Assembly: GCF_001758465.1 (NCBI RefSeq)
Contig: NZ_MJIC01000021.1
Coordinates: 1-64,000 of the forward strand
Direction of reading: 5' to 3'
DNA: 64,000 nt
Origin: Marisediminitalea lipolytica
GTDB lineage: Bacteria > Pseudomonadota > Gammaproteobacteria > Enterobacterales > Alteromonadaceae
Below are positions 10,463 through 19,709 of this stretch, piece after piece. The notes beneath the pieces are model-generated. The model did no database searches. It saw nothing but the letters and a program-made list of their open reading frames with translations, and was not told the DNA's origin. The first letter of the stretch is position 1. Every line of letters starts with the position of its first letter. Both the position numbers and the translations under genes were made by a program.

Positions 10463-11605
10463 ATGTCCACTTTACAATCGATAGATCTGGTCAATTTGGT
10501 AGACGATATCAAGGCTTGGGCCGTTGCGCTAGGCTTTCAGCAGGTTGGTATCAGTGATATTGATCTTAGTCAGCATGAATACTACCTGCAACAATGGCTG
10601 AATAATAATTACCATGGCGAAATGGATTACATGGCCAGCCATGGCATGAAACGCGCCCGGCCCGATGAACTGGTGCCCGGTACGCTAAGGGTTATTTCCG
10701 TGCGCATGGATTATCTGCCGCCGGACGCCTCTTTTGCCAAACACCTCAAAGATGGTCACACCGGCTATATTTCCCGCTATGCACTGGGCCGGGATTACCA
10801 CAAAGTTCTGCGTAAAAAGCTTAAACAGCTGGGCGAACAAATCAGCCAGCATCTGGCCACCACGGCGTATCGCCCTTTTGTTGATTCAGCGCCGGTGCTG
10901 GAACACGCCATTGCCGAAAAGGCTGGCATAGGCTGGACAGGAAAACATACCCTTACGTTAAACAAACAGGCTGGCTCCTGGTTTTTTCTTGGCGAATTGT
11001 TTATTAACCTACCTCTGCCCGTAGACGAACCGGCACAAGAAAACTGTGGCACTTGCAACGCCTGCATCACCATGTGTCCTACTCAGGCCATTGTCGCACC
11101 CTACCAGGTTGATGCAAGGCGCTGCATTTCTTATCTCACTATCGAATACAACGGCATAATTCCGGAATCGTTGCGTCCGGCGATGGGCAATCGCATCTAT
11201 GGCTGTGATGATTGTCAGCTGGTTTGTCCATGGAACCGCTACGCCCCCTTAACCAGCGAAAGTGATTTCCACGCCAGGGGAGTGTTACATGGTCAGTCAT
11301 TGTTAACCCTGTTTCGGTGGGACGAGGACACCTTCCTGCGGCATACCGAAGGCTCGCCCATTCGGCGTATTGGCTTTGCCAAATGGCGGCGCAATTTGTG
11401 TGTTGCCATTGGTAATGCGCCCTTCGCAACAGATTACCTTACGGCACTGGACGAAGCAGAAGAAACCGCCTGTGAGTTAGTCAGACCGCACCTGTTGTGG
11501 GCACGCCAGCAGCAGATTAGCAAACAACATGCGGCATTAACGACCAATCGTCAGGTAGCCAGATTAACCCGCAGCATAGAGAAAGGACTCCCGCGCGACG
11601 CGTAA
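10463..11605 (+). CDS. queG: QueG, epoxyqueuosine reductase
   Basis: QueG performs the last step of queuosine synthesis, reducing epoxyqueuosine in tRNA with cobalamin and two 4Fe-4S clusters. Ligand cysteines are visible as CGTCNACITMCPTQA followed by GCDDCQLVCPWN, and the N-terminal cobalamin-binding half has GYISRYALGRDYHK. A GTG at 10457 would add two residues; the ATG at 10463 is chosen because the protein then starts MSTLQS, but neither has a close ribosome-binding site. Divergent gene order with nnrD-tsaE is conserved in gammaproteobacteria. Confidence 0.94.
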   Translation: MSTLQSIDLVNLVDDIKAWAVALGFQQVGISDIDLSQHEYYLQQWLNNNYHGEMDYMASHGMKRARPDELVPGTLRVISVRMDYLPPDASFAKHLKDGHTGYISRYALGRDYHKVLRKKLKQLGEQISQHLATTAYRPFVDSAPVLEHAIAEKAGIGWTGKHTLTLNKQAGSWFFLGELFINLPLPVDEPAQENCGTCNACITMCPTQAIVAPYQVDARRCISYLTIEYNGIIPESLRPAMGNRIYGCDDCQLVCPWNRYAPLTSESDFHARGVLHGQSLLTLFRWDEDTFLRHTEGSPIRRIGFAKWRRNLCVAIGNAPFATDYLTALDEAEETACELVRPHLLWARQQQISKQHAALTTNRQVARLTRSIEKGLPRDA

Positions 11606-11622
11606 GGCACGCGGGAAGCAGA

Positions 11623-12714
11623 TTATTTGTGGTACTGCGCACTCAGGCGGTGAACAGCTTCAACGAACACACCGGCATGCTCTGGCGGCACATCCAGATG
11701 AATCCCATGGCCTAAATTAAAGACGTGGCCACTGCCATCGCCAAACCCGGCCAGAATGTCTGCCACTTCCTGCTCAATGCGAGCTGGCGGCGCGTATAAC
11801 ATTGAAGGATCCATATTGCCTTGCAGTGCGACCTTGTCGCCAACACGGGCTTTTGCATCAGCAATATCGATTGTCCAGTCAAGACCTACCGCATCACAAC
11901 CTGTTGCGGCAATGGCTTCTAACCACATACCACCATTTTTGGTAAACAGGGTTACCGGCACACGGCGTCCCTCGCTTTCGCGGGTCAAACCTTCAACGAT
12001 GCGCTGCATGTATTGCAGTGAGAATTCTTTATAATCTCGCGGTGACAACACTCCACCCCAGGTATCAAACACCATGACAGACTGGGCACCGGCGGCAATC
12101 TGGGCATTTAAATAGCTGGTAACGGAATCGGCCAGCTTGGCCAGTAACGCATGTAAAATCTGCGGCTCGGCAAATGCCATTTTCTTAATTTTGGTGAACG
12201 CTTTACTGGAACCGCCTTCCACCATATAGGTAGCCAGCGTCCACGGACTGCCGGAGAAGCCAATTAAAGGCACCTCTCCTTTTAATTCACGACGAATAGT
12301 GCGAACCGCGTTCATCACATACTGCAATTCACCTTCCGGATCAGGAATACCAATACAATCAACATCGGCTTTGCAGGTGATCGGTTTTTCAAAGCGTGGA
12401 CCTTCACCGGCTTCAAAATAGAGTCCCAGCCCCATGGCATCCGGAATGGTCAGAATGTCAGAAAACAAAATGGCGGCATCCAGCGGGAAACGACGTAATG
12501 GCTGCAGCGTCACTTCACAGGCCAGCTCGGCATTTTTACACAGTGACATAAAGTCACCGGCAACAGCCCGGGTAGCCTTATATTCTGGTAAATAACGCCC
12601 TGCCTGACGCATCATCCAAACTGGTGTCACATCTACCGGTTGCTTTAGCAACGCTCTTAAATAACGGTCGTTTTTTAATGCTGGGCGCTCAATGCTGCCA
12701 TTGGTATCTGCCAT
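11623..12714 (-). CDS. hemE: HemE, uroporphyrinogen decarboxylase
   Basis: HemE removes four acetate carboxyls from uroporphyrinogen III to give coproporphyrinogen III in heme synthesis. The substrate-binding signature [11 protein letters not shown] is at residues 35-45, and the [16 protein letters not shown] motif follows at about residues 152-167. The length of 363 residues is slightly above the usual 354, from a short N-terminal extension ([11 protein letters not shown]). Neighbour nudC-rsd is the arrangement also known in enterobacteria. It converges on queG. Confidence 0.96.
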   Translation of the reverse strand: MADTNGSIERPALKNDRYLRALLKQPVDVTPVWMMRQAGRYLPEYKATRAVAGDFMSLCKNAELACEVTLQPLRRFPLDAAILFSDILTIPDAMGLGLYFEAGEGPRFEKPITCKADVDCIGIPDPEGELQYVMNAVRTIRRELKGEVPLIGFSGSPWTLATYMVEGGSSKAFTKIKKMAFAEPQILHALLAKLADSVTSYLNAQIAAGAQSVMVFDTWGGVLSPRDYKEFSLQYMQRIVEGLTRESEGRRVPVTLFTKNGGMWLEAIAATGCDAVGLDWTIDIADAKARVGDKVALQGNMDPSMLYAPPARIEQEVADILAGFGDGSGHVFNLGHGIHLDVPPEHAGVFVEAVHRLSAQYHK

Positions 12715-12803
12715 GGGGTTCCCCGGAATTATTTACACTACAAAAAATTGGCGGCGAGTATAGCAAGATTTAACGAATGTTGCGTAAAAATGAACTCACC
12801 GAT

Positions 12804-12822
12804 GCAAATTGGGCCAATTTGC
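12804..12822. promoter_or_regulatory. Perfect inverted repeat upstream of hemE / candidate sRNA promoter
   Basis: GCAAATTGG and CCAATTTGC form nine-base arms around a single G. It lies 90 bases upstream of the hemE start and abuts a TTGATT hexamer on the plus strand, so it could be an operator for either direction. A shorter dyad of the same half-site, GCAAA-TGC-TTTGC, follows at 12833-12845. The binding protein is unknown. Confidence 0.45.
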
Positions 12823-12851
12823 TTGATTTATCGCAAATGCTTTGCTACTAC

Positions 12852-12928
12852 TAGATTCATAAATACAGAAGCCTGACCACAGGCCCCGACGCTAAACAAA
12901 CTCAAACCCCGCTCTTGCGGGGTTTTTT
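12852..12928 (+). ncRNA. Candidate small RNA between hemE and nudC
   Basis: A strong plus-strand Rho-independent terminator (CCCCGC-TCTT-GCGGGG, then six T) ends at 12928, but both neighbouring genes are on the minus strand. Upstream on the plus strand is a weak promoter-like pair, TTGATT (12823-12828) and TACTAC (12846-12851), 17 bases apart. The implied transcript is about 75 bases with an unstructured A-rich stretch before the terminator. The hairpin may simply be a bidirectional terminator for nudC, although its minus-strand T-tract is poor. The limits are estimates. Confidence 0.35.
12904..12928 (+). terminator. Rho-independent terminator
   Basis: The ACCCCGC/GCGGGGT stem has a four-base loop and is followed by TTTTTT on the plus strand. 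On the minus strand it lies seven bases after the nudC stop and has only a broken T-tract, so it terminates best in the plus direction. Confidence 0.75.
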
Positions 12929-12935
12929 ATGGCCT

Positions 12936-13763
12936 TTATTCCGCCCTGGCGCGAAGTCGCTCAATTAATACATCCAGCATTTTACCGGCAATCGATAAAT
13001 TGGATGGCAACTGCGGCAAGTTATCTATGTGGTACCAGTCTGCGTCCACAATCTCTTTTTCGTCGATGACAATATCGCCACTGTCATATTCGGCAAAATA
13101 GCCCATCATTAAAGAATGGGGGAAGGGCCATGCCTGACTGCCGAAATACTCGAGGTTTTTTATTTTAACGCCAACTTCCTCGCCTACTTCGCGATGAGTT
13201 GCCTGCTCGACACTTTCGCCGCTTTCCACAAACCCGGCAATAATTGAATATATCTGCGTATTGGTGTGGCGTACGCCCCTTGCCAGCAGGATTTCCTGGC
13301 CACGGTACACAGCTACTATTGTGCAAGGCGACACTCGTGGATAGCAGCGATGTCCGCACTGGTGACACTGAGTCGCCATTTCCCAGTCGATAGCCTGCGC
13401 GGTAGAACCGCATTGCCCGCAAAAGCGATGTGTGCGCATAAAGTGGACGTATTGCCAGGCCCTGGCCAGGCTCTCATAGTTGACCGGCGGCTCGCTACTC
13501 AAAAGCTGACGCAACCCGACATTTTGCCAACCCGGCACATCGATGCGTTCAGCGCCCAGATCGATTACGTAAAGGGGGTGGTGTAACGGCAAGTCTTCAG
13601 CCTGGAGACGGTGTACCTGGTCCTGGTAATGATGCATAAAAGGTAAATCCTGCCAGCAGAGCAGTGGCAGCAATTCCTCACCTGCTGGAACCAGTATCTG
13701 TTCACGGCTAAAAATAAGCCAGTGACCTGGTTGAAGAAGCGCTTTTCCAGTTAACTTTAACAT
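12936..13763 (-). CDS. nudC: NudC, NADH pyrophosphatase / NAD-decapping enzyme
   Basis: NudC hydrolyses NADH and removes NAD caps from RNA. The 275-residue protein has an N-terminal domain, a zinc ribbon with Cys115, Cys118, Cys133 and Cys136, and a Nudix domain whose box runs GFVESGESVEQATHREVGEE (178-197). The NADH-specific motif that follows reads SQAWPFPHS at 209-217, with Ala where SQPWPFPxS is usual; this single change is probably tolerated. It sits between rsd (divergent) and hemE. Confidence 0.94.
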   Translation of the reverse strand: MLKLTGKALLQPGHWLIFSREQILVPAGEELLPLLCWQDLPFMHHYQDQVHRLQAEDLPLHHPLYVIDLGAERIDVPGWQNVGLRQLLSSEPPVNYESLARAWQYVHFMRTHRFCGQCGSTAQAIDWEMATQCHQCGHRCYPRVSPCTIVAVYRGQEILLARGVRHTNTQIYSIIAGFVESGESVEQATHREVGEEVGVKIKNLEYFGSQAWPFPHSLMMGYFAEYDSGDIVIDEKEIVDADWYHIDNLPQLPSNLSIAGKMLDVLIERLRARAE

Positions 13764-13892
13764 ATTGAATACCCCATTTACGTCGAGCTCATCCTAACAC
13801 AGAGTCTTCGTCCGGCACTATGTATCGCTATTGACACTCATAGGTTTTTCTTAGTCTTTAGGTGAGTAAAGCGAATTAATTGGGCCTGTAAT

Positions 13893-13920
13893 TTGTGAGA
13901 CTCAAACCCAGTGTTATACT
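13893..13920 (+). promoter_or_regulatory. Predicted sigma-70 promoter for rsd
   Basis: A TTGTGA hexamer (13893-13898) and TATACT (13915-13920) are 16 bases apart and lie 38 bases upstream of the rsd start. Both match the sigma-70 consensus well. This is an inference from sequence alone. Confidence 0.55.
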
Positions 13921-13958
13921 CAGATAAAGATGATGATAGCCTCGTGAGGTAGTCCAGA

Positions 13959-14423
13959 GTGTTAAATCAGTTAGAAACCGCGCAACAACGCTGGGGTGGC
14001 GCCAGCAAAACCATCGACAACTGGCTCGATGAGCGAAAGCAATTGTTAATTCAGTACTGTCATTTGGCCGGTGTTAATTATCAGTCTGCCCACGCCTTAC
14101 CCAGCGAATCAGAGGTGAACGACTTCTGCGCAATACTGATGGACTATTTGTCCGTCGGCCACTTTGAAGTGTATGAAATGCTGGTAAGCGACGACCAGGA
14201 CGGTCAACGCCTGAAACAACAAATTTTCCCGCTAATCAGTAAAACCACCGACCAGGCACTGGATTTTAATGACCAGTTTGCCGAAGGCTACACGCAGGAG
14301 AACGCTAACCTGTTTGAAGATGCAGTAACCAAATTAGGGGCCGCACTGGATGATCGGTTTGAATTAGAAGATCAATTGATTCAGCGCATGCATCGGCTGG
14401 CTGATCATTCACTAACTAATTAG
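13959..14423 (+). CDS. rsd: Rsd/AlgQ anti-sigma-70 factor
   Basis: Rsd binds region 4 of the housekeeping sigma factor and frees core RNA polymerase for stationary-phase sigma factors. This 154-residue protein is all-helical in appearance and keeps the family's N-terminal pattern TAQQRWGGASKTIDNWLDER with the following LLIQYCHLAG helix. Position divergent from nudC is the same as in enterobacteria. In this reading it starts with GTG at 13959 (GTGTTAAATCAG), behind a GAGG ribosome-binding site. Confidence 0.9.
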   Translation: MLNQLETAQQRWGGASKTIDNWLDERKQLLIQYCHLAGVNYQSAHALPSESEVNDFCAILMDYLSVGHFEVYEMLVSDDQDGQRLKQQIFPLISKTTDQALDFNDQFAEGYTQENANLFEDAVTKLGAALDDRFELEDQLIQRMHRLADHSLTN

Positions 14424-14485
14424 CCTGAACCACTGGTTCCGGTTATGATGGCAGTTATCCAGGCATTAAATTCTTAAAATTCAAC

Positions 14486-14959
14486 ATGAAAAATACCACT
14501 ATAATTAATAAAGCCAGAGCATATTGTCAGCAGCGCGGAGCCAGATTCACGCCATTGCGTGAGAAAGTCTATGAGCTTATGTTGGAAAAACACGGTCCCA
14601 TGGGCGCTTATGAATTACTGGACGAATTAAAAGAAACCGAATCCAGTGCAAAGCCAGCGACGGTATACCGTGCACTGGATTTTTTACTCGACTTTGGTCT
14701 GATCCATCGACTGGAGTCTACCAATGCCTTTGTTGCCTGCTATCATTTTGGGTGTCACCACCCGGTACAGTTTCTTATTTGCGACAGTTGTGGTGATGTC
14801 TCAGAGATACAGTCTGAAGGCCTGAAAGAAACCCTGGACAATCAGGCCAGGCAACACGGTTTTAAAATCTCGAAACAAACCATCGAGGCTCATGGCTTAT
14901 GTGCAGAATGCCAGGAAAGTGAGTCTACGACAGTGGGAGAGGAACAACATGAATGCTGA
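14486..14959 (+). CDS. zur: Zur-like Fur-family transcriptional repressor
   Basis: This 157-residue Fur-superfamily protein best fits Zur, the zinc-uptake repressor. The winged helix lies in residues 1-80 (ATVYRALDFLLDFGLIHRLES is the recognition-helix and wing region). Structural zinc sites are visible as Cys99/Cys102 and Cys139/Cys142, and a Cys/His-rich hinge (ACYHFGCHH, 84-92) may form the sensing site. Fur itself would be about 148 residues and rich in HHDH, which is absent here. Its stop overlaps the start of the CheX-like gene by 11 bases. Confidence 0.85.
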   Translation: MKNTTIINKARAYCQQRGARFTPLREKVYELMLEKHGPMGAYELLDELKETESSAKPATVYRALDFLLDFGLIHRLESTNAFVACYHFGCHHPVQFLICDSCGDVSEIQSEGLKETLDNQARQHGFKISKQTIEAHGLCAECQESESTTVGEEQHEC

Positions 14960-15413
14960 GTTTGTAAACCCATTTATCGGTGGTTTACTGAATGTTCTTG
15001 AAACCATGGCGCAAACCACGCTTACTCCGGGCAAACCCAAGCGCAAAAATGATGATGTTGCACATGGGGATGTGTCCGGACTTATTGGTATGGTGGGCCC
15101 GAATGTAAAAGGTTCGATGTCGATTACCTTTGATAAGAACCTGATTTTAAGCATTATGCAAAACATGCTGGGCGAGGCATCCAGTGAAATTGACGCCGAA
15201 GTTGCCGACATGGTGGGTGAGATTACCAATATGATTTGCGGTAACGCCAAACGTGACTTAGCCGAAAAAGGCTATGAATTTGGGATGGCGACCCCGGTAG
15301 TTGTCTCCGGAAAGCAACACAGTATTAGTCATCAGGTGGACGGTCCCAAGATTATTTTGCCCTTTAATCATGAACTGGGAAAAGCCTACCTGGAAATCTG
15401 CTTTGATAAATAA
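14949..15413 (+). CDS. CheX-like chemotaxis phosphatase-family protein
   Basis: The 154-residue product resembles CheX, the dimeric CheY-phosphate phosphatase family. The [13 protein letters not shown] segment at about residues 93-105 matches the E-x2-N active-site pattern (Glu94 and Asn97 approximately). No chemotaxis genes are near. The ATG at 14949 is chosen over an upstream in-frame ATG at 14892 because the extra 19 residues overlap zur and are unlike the family. It overlaps zur by 11 bases and runs straight into the YjbQ gene, implying one transcript. Confidence 0.8.
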   Translation: MNAEFVNPFIGGLLNVLETMAQTTLTPGKPKRKNDDVAHGDVSGLIGMVGPNVKGSMSITFDKNLILSIMQNMLGEASSEIDAEVADMVGEITNMICGNAKRDLAEKGYEFGMATPVVVSGKQHSISHQVDGPKIILPFNHELGKAYLEICFDK

Positions 15414-15843
15414 TTACTGGCACTCTGAAAAAATTACTCTATCGCCTCGTCCCAGAGGCTTTCATTTAGTCACTGATGACATTATTTCTGCGCTGCCACA
15501 AATAAGACAAATCAACGTGGGTTTATTACACCTGATGCTACAGCACACCAGTGCCAGTCTGACGGTTAATGAGAACGCTGACCCATCGGTAAGAAAAGAC
15601 CTGGAATCCTTTTTTAATCATACAGTTAAAGAAGACACAAGTTATTTTATTCACACCTATGAAGGCGCTGATGACATGCCCGCGCACATTAAAAGCAGCC
15701 TGATGGGATGCCAGCTGACGCTGCCTATTCAGCAGGGAAAACTGGCGCTGGGCACCTGGCAGGGAATTATTCTGGGTGAGCACCGTAATCACGGGGGCTC
15801 CAGAGCGATTATCGCTACCCTTCAGGGTCAGTCAGATCTATAA
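15403..15843 (+). CDS. yjbQ: YjbQ/UPF0047 family protein
   Basis: The 146-residue product belongs to the YjbQ (UPF0047) family, some members of which have weak thiamine-phosphate-synthase activity; the cellular role is unsettled. Family hallmarks are [13 protein letters not shown] near the N-terminus, [20 protein letters not shown], and HGGSRAI near the C-terminus, with conserved His residues. No ATG gives the usual start; a TTG at 15403, which overlaps the cheX-like stop, gives the expected length. An ATG at 15370 is the alternative. The family is certain, the start is not. Confidence 0.82.
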   Translation: MINNYWHSEKITLSPRPRGFHLVTDDIISALPQIRQINVGLLHLMLQHTSASLTVNENADPSVRKDLESFFNHTVKEDTSYFIHTYEGADDMPAHIKSSLMGCQLTLPIQQGKLALGTWQGIILGEHRNHGGSRAIIATLQGQSDL

Positions 15844-15923
15844 TGTTAAACTAAAGTTTTATGCTGGCACAGCTTTCGCATAGGACTTCGGGACACACAT
15901 TTTGCCAACACAGGAAGTCAATA

Positions 15924-17138
15924 ATGAAAAAATCTTCTATTACACTTGCACTAATTGCAGCAGGTTTAATTTCAGCCCCAACATTGGCCCAGGAACAGGA
16001 CGCTAAGGACTGGGTTGGTGTTTACGGTCTTTACTACAGCACAGACGACGATAAGCCGCAGCCGGCAGCTCAGCTTGACGATGGCTTTGGTCTGGGTATC
16101 GAATACGGTTTCCGTTTCGACGAAAACTGGGCAGCCCGTGCATCAGCTTCATATTTGGACATCGATGGAACGAACGGTGGCAGTGACGAAAACGGCCCGC
16201 TGATTGGTGTCGATGCCATGTATTTTTTCCAGGACGACCTTTTCTATGCGTTTGGTGGTCTTTATTACCAGAATCTTGATGACGACTACGAGATGATTGG
16301 TTACGGTTTAGGTAAACACTGGGCTGTTGATGACAATCTGGCAGTGATCAGTGAAGTAGCCGCTTACCGTGATTTAAGTGACAGCTATTATGATTACAGT
16401 GTGAAGTTGGGTGTATCTTATACGTTTGGTAGCGCTTCAAGTTACTCTGAGCCAACGCCAGCACCCATGACGACTGCCGCTCCTGCAGATTCTGATTACG
16501 ACGGCGTTATCGATACACTGGATCAGTGTCCTGGTACCCCTTCTGGTACGGTAGTCGACAGCAAAGGTTGTAATGCAGACACAGATGGCGACGGCGTTAT
16601 TAACAGCCAGGATCAGTGCCCTAACACCGCAGCAGGTGTAGCGGTAGATGGTAACGGTTGTGCGATTGAGCCTGACTCAGACAACGATGGCGTGCTGGAC
16701 AGCAAAGATGCATGTCCTGATACCCCGGCAGGCGACAAGGTACACCCTAACGGTTGTACTATTTTCACCGCCGAAGAAGTTTCTATTGAAGTGCGTATCC
16801 TGTTTGCTAATAACAGTGCAGCGATTGAAGACACCAGCGATCCACAAATTGTTGACCTGGCGGCTTTCCTGAATCGTTACGGTAAAACCTCTGCGGTTGT
16901 TGAAGGTCACTCTTCAGCACCGGGTGCTGCCGCGTACAATAAAGACCTTTCACTGCGTCGCGCTAAAGCGCTTAAAGCCGTACTGGTTAATCAATATGGT
17001 ATTGATGCTAACCGCTTAAAAACCGTTGGTTACGGTGAAGAGCGTCTGTTAGATACCGCTAACACCAAAGAAGCGAACCACCTGAACCGCCGTATTGAAG
17101 TAAAAATTAGCGAAACTATCGAGATCCCAGCGAAATAA
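15924..17138 (+). CDS. OmpA-family outer membrane protein with TSP3 calcium-binding repeats
   Basis: A 404-residue OmpA-like porin that links the outer membrane to peptidoglycan. It has a signal peptide (cleavage predicted after Ala22), an eight-strand beta-barrel (about 30-190), a Thr/Pro/Ala hinge, three thrombospondin type-3 repeats of the DxDxDGVxDxxDxCP type (about 200-300, calcium-binding with paired Cys) and a C-terminal OmpA domain (about 305-400) with the NRRIEV peptidoglycan motif. The ATG at 15924 starts a clean signal peptide and has AGGAAG upstream. A terminator follows, so it is monocistronic. Confidence 0.92.
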   Translation: MKKSSITLALIAAGLISAPTLAQEQDAKDWVGVYGLYYSTDDDKPQPAAQLDDGFGLGIEYGFRFDENWAARASASYLDIDGTNGGSDENGPLIGVDAMYFFQDDLFYAFGGLYYQNLDDDYEMIGYGLGKHWAVDDNLAVISEVAAYRDLSDSYYDYSVKLGVSYTFGSASSYSEPTPAPMTTAAPADSDYDGVIDTLDQCPGTPSGTVVDSKGCNADTDGDGVINSQDQCPNTAAGVAVDGNGCAIEPDSDNDGVLDSKDACPDTPAGDKVHPNGCTIFTAEEVSIEVRILFANNSAAIEDTSDPQIVDLAAFLNRYGKTSAVVEGHSSAPGAAAYNKDLSLRRAKALKAVLVNQYGIDANRLKTVGYGEERLLDTANTKEANHLNRRIEVKISETIEIPAK

Positions 17139-17163
17139 TCGCACTTTCCGATCTTTGTAAAGC

Positions 17164-17195
17164 GAAAGCCACCTGCCTTGCAGGTGGCTTTTTTA
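17164..17195 (+). terminator. Rho-independent terminator after the OmpA-family gene
   Basis: GCCACCTGC and GCAGGTGGC form a nine-base stem with a three-base loop, followed by TTTTTT. It lies about 30 bases past the stop codon. Confidence 0.9.
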
Positions 17196-17285
17196 TGTCA
17201 GCCTTGTCATTCCGCTCCCTTCCCAATCTAATTTAACGTTCACGAAAATCGATTTTATTCGCAATATCTAATCAAAAGACCGTTC

Positions 17286-17291
17286 TATAAT
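17286..17291 (+). promoter_or_regulatory. Predicted -10 element for dps
   Basis: A perfect TATAAT lies 35 bases upstream of the dps start codon. No good -35 box is present at the proper distance (AATATC), which would suit an activator-dependent promoter such as OxyR control known for dps elsewhere; that control is an inference. Confidence 0.45.
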
Positions 17292-17326
17292 TGCTTCATT
17301 GAATAGCTACAGACAACGAGGCAACT

Positions 17327-17797
17327 ATGCAACCTATTAACATCGGCATTACTGAAACAGATCGCGAGGCCATTGCTCACGGTTTAAAACAATTACTGGC
17401 AGACTCTTACACGCTGTATCTGCAAACCCATAATTTTCATTGGAATGTCACCGGCCCGCAGTTTCGTGAACTGCATTTGATGTTTGAAGAGCACTACACT
17501 GAACTGGCTACAGCGGTAGATGATATAGCTGAGCGGATCAGAACCCTGGGCGTTGCTGCCCCGGGAACCTATAAAGCTTTTGCCGCATTGAGTTCAATTG
17601 AAGAAGTTGAAGGCGTACCAGAAGCGAGTGAGATGATCAGGTTGTTAACCACGGGGCATGAACAAATTGTCAGAACCTGCCGTTCAGCTCTGGCGCGGGC
17701 CCAGCAGGGTGACGACGAGTCCTCTGCCGCTCTGATCAGTGACCGCATGCGCCAACATGAAAAAACAGCCTGGATGCTTCGCGCGATGCTGGGCTAA
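17327..17797 (+). CDS. dps: Dps-family DNA-protecting ferritin
   Basis: Dps forms a 12-subunit shell that oxidises and stores iron and protects DNA in stress. The inter-subunit ferroxidase residues are all present with family spacing: His38 in NFHWNV, His50, Asp65 and Glu69 in the DDIAER motif. The 156-residue length is typical. The N-terminus lacks a Lys-rich tail, so direct DNA binding as in E. coli Dps is uncertain. It stands alone, with a strong hairpin terminator after it. Confidence 0.93.
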   Translation: MQPINIGITETDREAIAHGLKQLLADSYTLYLQTHNFHWNVTGPQFRELHLMFEEHYTELATAVDDIAERIRTLGVAAPGTYKAFAALSSIEEVEGVPEASEMIRLLTTGHEQIVRTCRSALARAQQGDDESSAALISDRMRQHEKTAWMLRAMLG

Positions 17798-17817
17798 TCA
17801 AGGTAGGTAAAACAGAA

Positions 17818-17843
17818 GGGCAGCGTTCCACGCTGCCCGTTTT
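17818..17843. terminator. Bidirectional terminator between dps and the sensor kinase
   Basis: GGGCAGCG and CGCTGCCC form an eight-base stem with a TTCCA loop followed by a short T run on the plus strand. It separates two convergent genes. Confidence 0.75.
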
Positions 17844-19546
17844 CAGGCATTTTGTCGACTCTCACTGACCTTGCCAGACAGTGTATCTTTAATTGCTGCT
17901 AACAAAACATCCTTGACTATTGGTTTAGATACGACCCGGCTAAATCCCTGAGCAAGGTACTCCTCAATCTGACTTTCATAGGCATTGCCGGTCAATGCGA
18001 TAACCGGCAGTTTTGGATGGGATGAGGCAATCGCTTGTTTTAATGCCAGACCATCCATTACCGGCATCTGGATATCGGTTACTACGAGATCAACCGGTGT
18101 AGAGCTGATTAACGACAAACCTTCGCGACCGTCTTTTGCCGTTATCACCTGTTTAAACAGACCCTCCAGCATAGCACTGGTTACCAGGTTGTTTATTTCG
18201 TTATCTTCAACAACGAGTAATGTGATATCCCCCAGATCCGGTTGACTCTGTATTACTGAATTATGGCTCTTATGTCCTTCACGGGCTGCAATTGGTAAAC
18301 AGAGTTTGAATGTTGTACCGCTTCCCTCCTCTGATTCCACGTTGACAGTGCCTTTCATTAGTGCCACCAATTCACGGGTAATCGCCATTCCCAGGCCTGA
18401 GCCGCCAAACCGCTTTGTGGTGCTGATATCCGCCTGCGTAAAACGGTCAAACAAAGAATCGAGCACGGCTTTGCTCATGCCAATTCCAGAGTCCTTTACG
18501 GTAATATTAAGATTACCGTCATCGTACCTGAAACAAACGCGAATACTGCCCTGTTCGGTAAACTTAAACGCGTTACCAACGATATTATTCAGAATCTGCC
18601 CCACACGAGTGTTATCGCAGTAAATCTCTTGTGGCAGTTCCGCTAGCCCTTCTACGCGAAAATTGAGCTTTTTGGTATCGGCCAGACTTTCATACAGATG
18701 GCTGATATATCCCAGAGTCGCTTCACTCGATAACCATTCTTCGTTTAATTTCACCTTGCCTTCATGGAGTTTTTGCGCGTCAAGAATGTCACTAAGAATG
18801 GTGGTCAGCGCCTCTGTGGAACGCATGCCGGCTTCAATCAATACATCCTTTCTGGAGAGATCATGCTGCAATATTTGAAATACCCCAAAAATACCATTCA
18901 GAGGGGTTCTTAACTCATGTGACATGTTAGTCATAAAAGCCGTTTGTGATTGAATGGTCTTTTGTTGCTCTTTAATAATGAGATGATCTTTTTGGATTGA
19001 TGAATGATGCCAGTACTCGTAACTTTTGGTGATAAAAATTATCAGTACAAAGGCAATAGGCAGGTTAAAAACACCCATGCCATACATATCATCAATGTAG
19101 GGCGATTTAAGCGATATGCCATAATGAAAATGCAGTACTAACTCTGTCGTCATCACCAGTGATACCCACACTATACCGATCCGGCTGGCGTTTTTACTTA
19201 CTGCGACCCGAAAAAATAACGGTAACATGATCAACCAAATGGCCACCGGACTCTCAAACCCGCCCCCAGCAAAAAACAGCCGTGTGAATACCAGCAGCAA
19301 AAAGCCAGCAAAAATAAACTTGCTTACAGTCTGACAAATTTTGTGTCTGAACCGGGAGAGAACATAACTGGCCCCGAGCAAAATAGTCACAGCAACAAAG
19401 TAGATAAAGGTGGAAGGGAGTTCTTCCGCAAGGATTAACTGAACAACAATCCAGCTTAATGAACAAAGAAAAAAGCCCAGGGTTAACCAGGGGGCTATAG
19501 GTTTTTCAGTATTGTCATGCTGGGGTAATGAGGTGGGTTCAGCCAT
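17843..19546 (-). CDS. Hybrid membrane sensor histidine kinase
   Basis: This is a two-component sensor of 567 residues. The N-terminus has about five or six hydrophobic membrane segments (residues 20-175) with no obvious extracytoplasmic sensor domain, so the membrane part may itself sense. A short coil leads to HisKA with the phospho-acceptor His210 in MSHELRTPLNG, then HATPase with N-box NNIVGN (about 320-325) and G-boxes DSGIGM and GGSGLGM, then a receiver domain with Asp491 in TDIQMPVMDG. The ATG at 19546 is used; a TTG nine bases upstream is the alternative. No cognate regulator is adjacent, so the output partner is unknown. Confidence 0.9.
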   Translation of the reverse strand: MAEPTSLPQHDNTEKPIAPWLTLGFFLCSLSWIVVQLILAEELPSTFIYFVAVTILLGASYVLSRFRHKICQTVSKFIFAGFLLLVFTRLFFAGGGFESPVAIWLIMLPLFFRVAVSKNASRIGIVWVSLVMTTELVLHFHYGISLKSPYIDDMYGMGVFNLPIAFVLIIFITKSYEYWHHSSIQKDHLIIKEQQKTIQSQTAFMTNMSHELRTPLNGIFGVFQILQHDLSRKDVLIEAGMRSTEALTTILSDILDAQKLHEGKVKLNEEWLSSEATLGYISHLYESLADTKKLNFRVEGLAELPQEIYCDNTRVGQILNNIVGNAFKFTEQGSIRVCFRYDDGNLNITVKDSGIGMSKAVLDSLFDRFTQADISTTKRFGGSGLGMAITRELVALMKGTVNVESEEGSGTTFKLCLPIAAREGHKSHNSVIQSQPDLGDITLLVVEDNEINNLVTSAMLEGLFKQVITAKDGREGLSLISSTPVDLVVTDIQMPVMDGLALKQAIASSHPKLPVIALTGNAYESQIEEYLAQGFSRVVSKPIVKDVLLAAIKDTLSGKVSESRQNA

Positions 19547-19658
19547 ACTACGCAAACGCCAGTAACTTTAAATCTGTTAAAAAAAGCGTAGTCTGAGATG
19601 GTCAAATCACAACCGTCAATTAGTATAAGATGGTTTATTACATTGTGCTTAATAAACC

Positions 19659-19681
19659 AAGGAGAGCCATTGGCTCTCCTT
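19659..19681. terminator. Hairpin between the sensor kinase and qorB
   Basis: AAGGAGAGCC and GGCTCTCCTT form a ten-base stem around ATT, 29 bases past the qorB stop on the minus strand. The following T-tract is interrupted, so it is a probable but not certain terminator. Confidence 0.55.
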
Positions 19682-19709
19682 GTAGCTAAATAGTAAGAAT
19701 AACGGCCGC

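Noticed and set aside
11589-11616. Hairpin TCCCGCG/CGCGGGA after queG
   Set aside because: The loop is 14 bases, and no T-tract follows in either direction, so terminator status is weak.
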